Source: Methanobrevibacter sp. (GTDB lineage: Archaea > Methanobacteriota > Methanobacteria > Methanobacteriales > Methanobacteriaceae). Taken from it: DNA of 11,124 bases. Positions 5,942-11,124 of the stretch are shown here, piece after piece. The position numbers were made by a program, and so were the translations under genes. The DNA is taken from NCBI GenBank assembly GCA_009777005.1, contig WRMT01000080.1:1-11124 (forward strand), in the 5' to 3' direction. The notes beneath the pieces were generated by a model, which had not been told where the DNA came from, ran no database searches, and saw nothing but the letters and a program-made list of their open reading frames with translations. Positions within the stretch are counted from its first letter, which is position 1. The number at the start of each line of letters is the position of its first letter.

Positions 5942-6859
5942 ATGAAGATTTTCATACTTAGTTCTGGAGAATATGGGTCTAAAATTGTCAATGGAATAGC
6001 TAATCATGGTTTTGCAGAAAAAATAGTGGGAGTGCATGAATTTCCACCTTATGAAGAATTACCAGAATTTATTGAGGATATACAGGAGTACGTACCTGAA
6101 AATGTCCCTAAAGCAGATTTAATAATAGCTACTGGAATCCATGGTGATGTTAATATGGTTATTCCAGAAGTAGTTGAAAAATCTAATGCTAAATCTGTTA
6201 TAGTTCCTATTTATCATCCAAAGCAAGTACCAATTGGGCTTCAAAATGAAATCAAAAAATCTTTAGGTGGTGAAATAGCTATTGTATTTCCAAAACCTTT
6301 CTGTTCACTTACACCAATTGGTGATGATTTTATTGATGAATTTACAGCAATTTTTGGAAAACCTAAGTTTGAAATCCATGCAGATGATGTTATTAAATCT
6401 GTAAAAGTACTAAGAGGTGCTCCTTGTGGTTCAAGTTGGTATATAGCTGAAAATATAATAGGAACACAAGTTGATGATGGAGAATTTGAAGCTAATAATA
6501 AACTTCATAATTTCCCCTGTTCCTCATCAATGATAGTTGATACTGGAACAGGAGATACAATACTTCATTTAGCTAGTTATAAGATGAAAGAAGCTATAAA
6601 AAGAACACTTGGTTTTACAAACCGAGTAGCTGTAGTTGATAGGGAAATTTGTGAAGGATCAGGAGGATGTGAACATTTCTGTTTAAAAGCATGTCCTAAT
6701 GTATTATCAGGTAGTGATACAATATCCCTAAATGATGATGGAAAAGCATGTATAGATCCAGGATCTTGTGGTGCTTGTGAAATATGTGTTAATGAATGCC
6801 CTTATGGTGTTATTGAAATATATGAAGAAAGAGTTCCAGTTAAAAAAGATCCAAAATAA
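5942..6859 (+). CDS. DUF166 family protein with C-terminal two-cluster 4Fe-4S ferredoxin domain
   Basis: The protein is about 305 residues from the chosen ATG. Residues 1-225 match the archaeal DUF166 (COG1810-type) layout: MKIFILSSGEYG start, DLIIATGIHGDVN (59-71), VPIYHPKQVPIGL (88-100), and conserved RGAPCGSSW (158-166). C121, C162 and C193 are candidate ligand or redox residues. Residues about 230-292 carry two cluster motifs: C237-x5-C243-x3-C247-x3-C251-P, and the classical C276-x2-C279-x2-C282-x3-C286-P. The function of the family is not established; older databases name it a putative thymidylate synthase without good evidence. An electron-transfer or redox-linked role is inferred from the clusters. 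A longer TTG start at 5930 is open but overlaps GAGGGAT (5932-5938), a good Shine-Dalgarno for the ATG at 5942, so the ATG is preferred. The gene is monocistronic by spacing. Confidence 0.85.
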   Translation: MKIFILSSGEYGSKIVNGIANHGFAEKIVGVHEFPPYEELPEFIEDIQEYVPENVPKADLIIATGIHGDVNMVIPEVVEKSNAKSVIVPIYHPKQVPIGLQNEIKKSLGGEIAIVFPKPFCSLTPIGDDFIDEFTAIFGKPKFEIHADDVIKSVKVLRGAPCGSSWYIAENIIGTQVDDGEFEANNKLHNFPCSSSMIVDTGTGDTILHLASYKMKEAIKRTLGFTNRVAVVDREICEGSGGCEHFCLKACPNVLSGSDTISLNDDGKACIDPGSCGACEICVNECPYGVIEIYEERVPVKKDPK

Positions 6860-6886
6860 ATAATTTCATGAAAAATAAATAACATT

Positions 6887-6905
6887 AAAAAGCTTTTCTT
6901 TTTCT
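6887..6905 (+). terminator. Probable terminator of the DUF166 gene
   Basis: The short palindrome AAAAGCTTTT leads into C-interrupted T runs (TTTTCTTTTTC) beginning 28 nt after the stop codon. This fits a T-rich archaeal terminator; the hairpin itself is too tight to matter. Confidence 0.4.
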
Positions 6906-7423
6906 GATTTTATACTTTAAATATTTTTAACTTTTATTTAAAATAACTATATTAATTATAATGATTATATAATTGTAAAATTACTTAAAAAACAATAATA
7001 TATTTAAAATTGCTAAACTAAATTAAAAAAATCATGCAAAGTATGAGGAATTTAATAAAAAACTATAAAAATATAAATAATTTTAAAAAATAAGAAATAT
7101 TAAAAATAGCTATTTAAAATTAATAAACAATAATAAACAATATTAGCTATTATAATCAAAAATTAGTTTTTTGGGAAAAAATTACATTGATATAATTTAA
7201 TTAAATTTAAATCTGCAATAAAAATATTATTTTATTATTGAAAAAATAAGCAAATAATTATCACACCATAATTTAAAATAACAATAAATATTATATAATT
7301 TAAAAAATCATTTAATGCAAATGAATAAAAAAATATTAAAAATCTGAGATTTTTAATTGTTTAATAAAAATTTTTAAAAATATAGAAATTTTGTCTTTAA
7401 CTAATAGCTATTATTATAATATT

Positions 7424-7434
7424 TTTTTATAAAA
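7424..7434 (+). promoter_or_regulatory. Candidate TATA box for cbiF
   Basis: TTTTTATAAAA would set the transcript start near 7457, giving a leader of about 70 nt. The 12-bp palindrome TAATAGCTATTA (about 7402-7413) sits just upstream in an operator-like position. That motif is so common in the window that its position here proves nothing. Confidence 0.4.
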
Positions 7435-7525
7435 TCAATAGTAATAATCTTGTGCAGAATAAGTTGAATGTTTGCTTAAAAATAGCTATTATCAAATTAA
7501 AATAAAATTTCAATTTAGTGATATG

Positions 7526-8278
7526 ATGAAAGGTCGAGTAATTTTCGTTGGTGCAGGACCAGGTGATCCTGAATTATTAACAATAAGGGGACATAAAGCA
7601 ATAGAAAATGCAGATATTATCATTTATGCAGGTTCACTTGTGAATGAAAAAGTGTTAGATCACAGAAAAAAAGATGCCAAAGTTTACAATAGTGCTTCTC
7701 TTGATTTAAATCAAATAATAAAAATTATAGAACAAGGAATAGCTAATGATAAAACAATAGCCCGAGTTCATACTGGTGATCCATCAATTTACGGAGCTAT
7801 TGGAGAACAAATCAGAGAACTAAAGAAAAGAGATATTGAATATGAAATTATTCCAGGAGTTAGCTCTGTTTTTGCAACTGCAGCTACTTTAGAAGCAGAA
7901 CTTACACTTCCAGAAATTTCACAAACTGTTATAATTACAAGACCTGAAGGTAGAACTCCAAAACCAAAAAGTGAAAGTTTATCAAGTTTAGCTACACATC
8001 ATGCTACAATGTGTATCTTTTTAGGAGTAGGAATGATAGATGAAGTAGTTGCTGATTTAACAAAAGAGTATGATGAAAACACTCCAGTAGCTGTTGTGAA
8101 AAAAGCTTCTTGGGAAGATGAATTAATAATTAGAGGAACATTAGCTACAATTGGAGAACAAGTAAAAAAAGCTAATATAAATAAAACAGCTATGATTATA
8201 GTTGGAGATGTATTAAACCCAGGAGACTTTAATCCATCTAAATTATATGATCCTGATTTTAAACATGAATATCGTTGA
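7526..8278 (+). CDS. cbiF: Cobalt-precorrin-4 C11-methyltransferase (CbiF/CobM)
   Basis: This is a SAM-dependent tetrapyrrole methylase that methylates C11 of cobalt-precorrin-4 in the anaerobic (early cobalt) route to corrinoids. Methanogens need these for the Mtr methyltransferase and methyl-accepting corrinoid proteins. The chosen 250-residue form has VGAGPGDPELLTIRG (8-22), HTGDPSIYGAI (82-92), IIPGVSS (108-114), ITRPEGRTP (137-145) and the C-terminal VVKKASWEDELIIRGTL (190-206), all in family order and at normal length. An in-frame TTG at 7472 would add 18 residues that lack family character and include a TAGCTATT motif. ATG 7523 or 7526 is preferred: AGTGAT ends at 7522, which suits the second ATG slightly better. 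No other cobalamin genes are adjacent, so it is a stand-alone member of a scattered pathway. Confidence 0.93.
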   Translation: MKGRVIFVGAGPGDPELLTIRGHKAIENADIIIYAGSLVNEKVLDHRKKDAKVYNSASLDLNQIIKIIEQGIANDKTIARVHTGDPSIYGAIGEQIRELKKRDIEYEIIPGVSSVFATAATLEAELTLPEISQTVIITRPEGRTPKPKSESLSSLATHHATMCIFLGVGMIDEVVADLTKEYDENTPVAVVKKASWEDELIIRGTLATIGEQVKKANINKTAMIIVGDVLNPGDFNPSKLYDPDFKHEYR

Positions 8279-8328
8279 AAAAATATGAAAAAATATAAAT
8301 TAATTGATTCATTTAGTATAGTATTTTC

Positions 8329-8335
8329 TTTTTTT
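8329..8335 (+). terminator. T-run terminator of cbiF
   Basis: Seven consecutive T follow TATTTTC about 50 nt after the cbiF stop, in the short convergent gap with the DUF2283 gene. Confidence 0.45.
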
Positions 8336-8383
8336 AAAATCAATAAATAATATTTTTTAAAGTGTAAATATTTAAACTTTTGT

Positions 8384-8391
8384 AAAAAAAA
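8384..8391 (-). terminator. T-run terminator of the DUF2283 gene
   Basis: Eight consecutive A on the plus strand give a U8 run on the minus-strand transcript, about 30 nt after the DUF2283 stop codon. Confidence 0.45.
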
Positions 8392-8420
8392 TAGCACAAT
8401 TTTTCAATTGAATTATGGAT

Positions 8421-8798
8421 TTAAACTGTAGCTAAACTAGTGTCCATATTTGGAAGATTAATATCATTAAGAATACTTGCATTAGCTACTTTTATTTCCT
8501 CATGATCATGAACAGCTAATGTAAAAATACCATTGACAAATATCTGATAATCAGTAACCTTAACATACAAAACAATGTTCATAATTTCTTCAAGACTTGA
8601 TATATCAGTATTCAATTCATGGGAAGCACTTAATATTTCCAAAGCGATGAATTGTTTTTCTTTATTTAAATCCATGATAACATTATCATTTATCTGAATA
8701 CTAGTTTCATGTTCATAATTTTCCACTTTAATAAACAATGCATCAGCTATAGGATCATAAGTATAATTTATAGATTCTTGGCTTATCATTTTATTCAT
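8421..8798 (-). CDS. DUF2283 family protein (antitoxin-like partner)
   Basis: The protein has 125 residues. Residues 12-59 fit DUF2283: YTYDPIADALFIKVEN (12-27), an ETSIQIND strand (31-38), VIMDLN (40-45) and FIALEILSAS (50-59). A C-terminal extension of about 60 residues is not part of the usual short domain and is unassigned. DUF2283 genes often sit beside DUF4258-like genes in suspected toxin-antitoxin modules; that association is from memory, not shown here. The ATG at 8798 overlaps the TGA of the upstream frameshifted gene (ATGA), which favours this start and implies translational coupling. GAGGAGAT lies immediately before it, inside the end of the upstream gene. ATG at 8789 is an alternative with wider spacing from that site. 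The biochemical role is unknown. Confidence 0.75.
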   Translation of the reverse strand: MNKMISQESINYTYDPIADALFIKVENYEHETSIQINDNVIMDLNKEKQFIALEILSASHELNTDISSLEEIMNIVLYVKVTDYQIFVNGIFTLAVHDHEEIKVANASILNDINLPNMDTSLATV

Positions 8799-9108
8799 AT
8801 CTCCTCTGGAAACGTTGTAAGTATCCTTATTTCATTTTTACTCTCAATAAATATTATAAGTATTAAATTATATTTATTGTTTTCTGGGTGTGGATAAAAA
8901 AGCTTGAATTTATTAAATTCTTGAAATTCTATCCTCAATGGATATTGTGTTTTTAATAATTTAAATACTAATTTGTAACTACAATATTTTCTGTTTGTCC
9001 TAAAAGGAAGTGATTAGTTTCAACAATATTAATATGTTTATCCTTATTTATATCTTTAAGGATAGTTAATACATCACTTTCATCAAACAACTCTTTTATA
9101 AAAAACAC
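8795..9108 (-). pseudogene. Frameshifted DUF4258-like small protein upstream of DUF2283
   Basis: Two minus-strand frames join into one protein of about 104 residues. Frame A runs from GTG 9108 to a TAG at 8970-8968 (46 codons, ending NHFLLGQTENIVVTN). Frame B continues from about 8971 to the TGA at 8797-8795 (58 codons: LVFKLLKTQYPLR onward, ending EIRILTTFPEEI). Restoring one base in the run ACAAATTAG near 8971-8976 would make the frame continuous. The composite has DUF4258-like order: a His followed by an R/Q-type helix, a strand with Tyr/Lys-rich core (KFKLFYPHPENNKYNLIL) and a final ILTTF strand like VITVY. The usual H-x3-R-x3-R signature is eroded to H-x3-GQTEN. AAAGGAG (9110-9116) precedes the GTG, but with only about 1 nt spacing. 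The TGA overlaps the DUF2283 ATG, so this was a two-gene operon. It is either a pseudogene or a sequencing error. The family call is moderate; the coding character of both halves is strong. Confidence 0.6.
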
Positions 9109-9298
9109 TCTCCTTTAACAATATTATACTCATAAATAAAATTAAAATAAAGAATAATTTATACAGTTATTAATACTAAAAAACAATAGTTAATCAAGCT
9201 TAAAAATTAAAACAAAGATATAAAAATGCAAATTTTTTATTTAATCTCATTTTGAATATTGGCAAAGCATTTCTTTGTAATAGTATTTTTTTTAAAGT

Positions 9299-9397
9299 TT
9301 ACCATGTGTTTTCCATGCCATTAGCTATTTTTTGGATTTTTTCATTATTATTTCTTAAAAAATTAGTTATTTTCCCTTGTTATTCTATGAATGACAT
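9299..9397 (-). pseudogene. Possible decayed gene remnant
   Basis: From ATG 9397 one frame reads MSFIE, a TAA, then a coding-like run QGKITNFLRNNNEKIQKIAN ending in GMENTW and a stop at 9299. A shifted frame continues with Lys/Asn-rich coding-like sequence (for example NTITKKCFANIQNEIK). Composition is milder than in the neighbouring spacer. I do not recognise the family, and in DNA this AT-rich such a run can occur by chance. Confidence 0.2.
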
Positions 9398-9421
9398 TAA
9401 TCTTTAAATTTTTAATATTTT

Positions 9422-9448
9422 TTGAGTTTACAGCATAGCTGTACTCAA
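9422..9448 (-). terminator. Hairpin after the cca gene
   Basis: TTGAGT (9422-9427) pairs with ACTCAA (9443-9448), and ACAGC (9430-9434) with GCTGT (9438-9442) around an ATA loop, with a TT bulge on one side. It lies about 24 nt beyond the cca stop. No strong U-run follows on the minus strand, so it may protect the 3' end or mark the boundary rather than act as a classical terminator. Confidence 0.4.
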
Positions 9449-9471
9449 ACAATTTAATTTATTATGATTTT

Positions 9472-10878
9472 CTATCTTTTAAGTAGCTGACCAGGATTTA
9501 AAAAATCATCTAAGAAATTTAAAAAATCATTGAAATAGCTAATGTTTGTTTTATCATTTAAATAGGCATCATTATTTAATAAATAGTCTATATCATTTAA
9601 TTCATAGCTATCCACAATCGTGTCTTTTAAATTTTTTCCTATTTTAATGATATGGATATTTTCATAAGATAAAACAAATTTTATGAATTTTTGAGCGGTT
9701 TCAAATTCTCTTTTTTTGTTTAAAACAAGAGTATCTTCTAAAATATAGGAAATATCTGGGTGACTAGCTAAAAAATTACTGCTTGCTTTTTTATCCCAAA
9801 TCTTTGGACCTTCATGAATTCTATATTTGTTTTGTTTGTAAACATTTAACTCAAAAATAAAAATAGCTATTTTATTTTCATCTGTCCAATAATCACTTTT
9901 AAAAACAGAAAAATCATTACTTTCTAACTTCTCTTCGATAGATTGTTGGGTTTTTCTAAGTTGAGGGTGTAGGGAATCAGCTGGAACATTGGGGATATTA
10001 AACTTAATAGTTATTATTTTTGTTTTTCTATCTTTAAATTGAGAAATAATCTTATCAAAATCGATTTTTTTGCTAATTTCATGGAAATAGTCAATTTTTT
10101 TCTTATTAGCTAATAGGAAATTTCTAGAAGCTATGACAAACTCAGCCATTTTTTCCATTCTAAGTGAAGCAGCTACATTTCTATTTTCATCAGTAGGATC
10201 AATAGCTATTAATGGATCTTTAAAAAGATTGGAAGTCCCATAATTTTCTAAATCGATTTTTGTCTTGTTTTTCCACTCTGATGCTGCTTTTAATGTGTTT
10301 TCAAAAGAACCATATTTTAAAATTAGAATTTCACAGAGATACCCTGCAAAACCACCTACTTTAAATTCTGATCCATAAGTTCCAACTTCACTCATGAACT
10401 TTTTAAGAAGTAAAACTTCATCTTTTTGATTACTATCTAAGTGTTTCTCCATGTATTGTGTATGAAGAAGAGTTCTGTCTACTGCTGATTTTAATTGACT
10501 TGCATTAGCTATTTTATAACATGGAACAAAGTCCACATCATAACCTTTTATATGACTTGTAATATATGGGTGTGAAGCATAGTGTTCTTCAGCTATTCCA
10601 TTAAGATGATTACTACATTCATATCCTAAATATAGTCCTTTTTCTTTCAAATAATCTTCAGATTTCTCAAGTGAGAAGTTAATAAAAATATCAATGTCAG
10701 CTTTTCCAGAAAGCCAAGTGTCTTTAGCTACAGAACCTACTAGAATAGCTTCAACACCTATATTTTCTTTTTTTGATTTTTTGTTTATATAATCAATTGC
10801 TTCTTTAGCTATTTTACGAACTTTTTCTCTTTCAGCTATTGAGGGTTTTATTTCTTTTAAGATTTCTTTGTAGTCCAT
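9472..10878 (-). CDS. cca: CCA tRNA nucleotidyltransferase, class I (archaeal)
   Basis: The enzyme adds or repairs the 3'-terminal CCA of tRNA from CTP and ATP without a nucleic acid template. It has 468 residues, a little above the usual archaeal length of about 430-460. The nucleotidyltransferase head shows VGSVAKDTWLSGKADIDIF (47-65): G48-S49 plus metal ligands D61 and D63, with the third carboxylate D116 in YDVDFVPCY (113-121). DRTLLHTQYM (134-143), EVGTYGSEFKVGGFAGYLCE (164-183) and DPTDENRNVAAS (228-239) are class I archaeal signatures. EGPKIWD (357-363) belongs to the tail region that supports tRNA binding. All catalytic residues are present, so it should be active. GTGAT just before the ATG serves as ribosome binding site. 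The gene is transcribed alone from the right-hand AT-rich region. Confidence 0.95.
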   Translation of the reverse strand: MDYKEILKEIKPSIAEREKVRKIAKEAIDYINKKSKKENIGVEAILVGSVAKDTWLSGKADIDIFINFSLEKSEDYLKEKGLYLGYECSNHLNGIAEEHYASHPYITSHIKGYDVDFVPCYKIANASQLKSAVDRTLLHTQYMEKHLDSNQKDEVLLLKKFMSEVGTYGSEFKVGGFAGYLCEILILKYGSFENTLKAASEWKNKTKIDLENYGTSNLFKDPLIAIDPTDENRNVAASLRMEKMAEFVIASRNFLLANKKKIDYFHEISKKIDFDKIISQFKDRKTKIITIKFNIPNVPADSLHPQLRKTQQSIEEKLESNDFSVFKSDYWTDENKIAIFIFELNVYKQNKYRIHEGPKIWDKKASSNFLASHPDISYILEDTLVLNKKREFETAQKFIKFVLSYENIHIIKIGKNLKDTIVDSYELNDIDYLLNNDAYLNDKTNISYFNDFLNFLDDFLNPGQLLKR

Positions 10879-10907
10879 AAAATCACATTTAATTAATTTA
10901 ATGATAA

Positions 10908-10920
10908 TTTTTATATATTT
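10908..10920 (-). promoter_or_regulatory. Candidate TATA box for cca
   Basis: On the minus strand AAATATATAAAAA lies about 36 nt before the ATG. A start about 25 nt downstream gives a leader of roughly 10 nt, just long enough to include the GTGAT ribosome binding site at 10882-10886. Confidence 0.45.
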
Positions 10921-10966
10921 TTTTGATATTAAAAAATAAATATAAGAGTAATTATAATTTGCATGA

Positions 10967-11124
10967 AATATAAATTATTAATTATATTATAATAAATAGA
11001 AATTATAAAAAATTTATTAATTATTCTTTGTATTTTAATATAAATTATTAAATATATTATTATAATTTTTACTATTAATATAATTTATTAAATATATTAT
11101 AATAAATAGAAATTATAAAAAATT
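10967..11124. repeat. AT-only direct repeat array running off the right edge
   Basis: A 48-bp block at 10967-11014 recurs at 11077-11124 with only two mismatches (offset 110 bp). Its first half (AATATAA - TTATTAA - TATATTAT) also occurs at 11037-11060. Since the last copy ends at the window limit, the array may continue. No gene is visible here. Low complexity raises the chance of spurious matches, but the 46/48 agreement is too long for that alone. Confidence 0.65.

Larger units (their letters stand above)
6860..7525. other. Long AT-rich non-coding region before the cobalt-precorrin-4 methyltransferase
   Basis: No gene is visible. The stretch has four TAGCTATT motifs (about 7106, 7144, 7404 and 7483), three of them as full AATAGCTATT palindromes. 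It also has a perfect 10-bp hairpin ATTAAAAATC / GATTTTTAAT with a TGA loop (7335-7357), and a TATA-like TTTTTATAAAA at 7424-7434. I see no cobalamin riboswitch: no B12-box-like conserved block is present, and the composition is too AT-rich for its stems. Confidence 0.5.
9109..9471. other. Non-coding gap between the DUF4258-like/DUF2283 pair and cca
   Basis: This stretch of about 360 bp lacks an intact gene. It contains an interrupted minus-strand frame (9299-9397) that may be a gene relic, AT-rich promoter-like sequence upstream of 9108, and a strong hairpin after cca (9422-9448). Confidence 0.5.

Noticed and set aside
6860..7525. Cobalamin riboswitch upstream of cbiF
   Set aside because: No B12-box-like conserved block or GC-paired stems are present. 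The only strong fold is an A/T hairpin upstream of the likely promoter.
7472..7525. N-terminal extension of CbiF from TTG 7472
   Set aside because: The added 18 residues have no family counterpart, and a ribosome binding-like AGTGAT directly precedes the family-typical start.
7999..8397. 132-codon minus-strand frame opposite the end of cbiF
   Set aside because: It is antisense to conserved CbiF sequence, and its first third is low-complexity spacer translation.
8709..8897. 62-codon plus-strand frame opposite the DUF2283 start
   Set aside because: It is antisense to the DUF2283 domain and to the end of the DUF4258-like relic, both of which have clear coding character.

Overview
The window looks like chromosomal DNA from a very AT-rich methanogenic archaeon of the Methanobacteriales. 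A low-GC Methanobrevibacter (the M. arboriphilus / cuticularis / curvatus side of the genus) fits best. The evidence is a class I (archaeal) CCA-adding enzyme, pilin-like proteins with class III signal peptides, a DUF166 protein fused to a two-cluster ferredoxin domain, a cobalt-precorrin-4 methyltransferase, an adhesin-like secreted protein with a C39-like C-terminal domain, archaeal TATA boxes and T-run terminators, and base composition near 25% GC or below. The genus assignment is inference. Protein-coding sequence covers only about 60-65% of the window, with unusually long, repeat-containing intergenic stretches.

Layout, left to right. 1-661: non-coding, with a foldable element at the left edge, a GC-richer island at about 295-395 and a 59-bp tandem duplication. 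662-1687 (+): MraY/GPT-family polyprenyl-phosphate sugar-1-phosphate transferase. 1688-2595: non-coding, with a possible long leader containing a large stem-loop. 2596-3846 (+): secreted protein with an Ig-like domain, a Gly-Ser linker built from 12-bp repeats and an apparently inactive C39-like domain. 3847-4456: T-run terminators and an 82-bp tandem duplication. 4457-5430 (-): a two-gene operon of pilin-like proteins behind a TATA box placed for a leaderless transcript. 5431-5941: promoter region with short tandem repeats. 5942-6859 (+): DUF166-ferredoxin fusion. 6860-7525: non-coding. 7526-8278 (+): cobalt-precorrin-4 methyltransferase (cbiF/cobM). 8421-9108 (-): DUF2283 gene overlapping by 4 nt a frameshifted upstream partner that no long ORF reveals. 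9109-9471: decayed sequence and a hairpin. 9472-10878 (-): CCA-adding enzyme. 10879-11124: promoter and a repeat array that runs off the window.

Functionally, the left half is cell-envelope related (lipid-linked glycan initiation, surface adhesin-like protein, pilin-like subunits). The right half holds housekeeping and cofactor genes (corrinoid synthesis for methanogenesis, tRNA 3' end maturation) plus a small gene pair resembling DUF4258/DUF2283 toxin-antitoxin-like modules, whose presumed effector is broken. There is no complete mobile element, CRISPR array, tRNA or rRNA.

The most unusual signal is at the nucleotide level. The palindrome TAGCTA, mostly extended to TAGCTATT / AATAGCTATT, occurs about 43 times in 11.1 kb, against roughly 4 expected from composition. 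It is found in genes on both strands, in both permitted reading frames, and in intergenic DNA. This resembles the highly iterated palindrome (HIP1) phenomenon of cyanobacteria, and I know of no description of it in methanogens.
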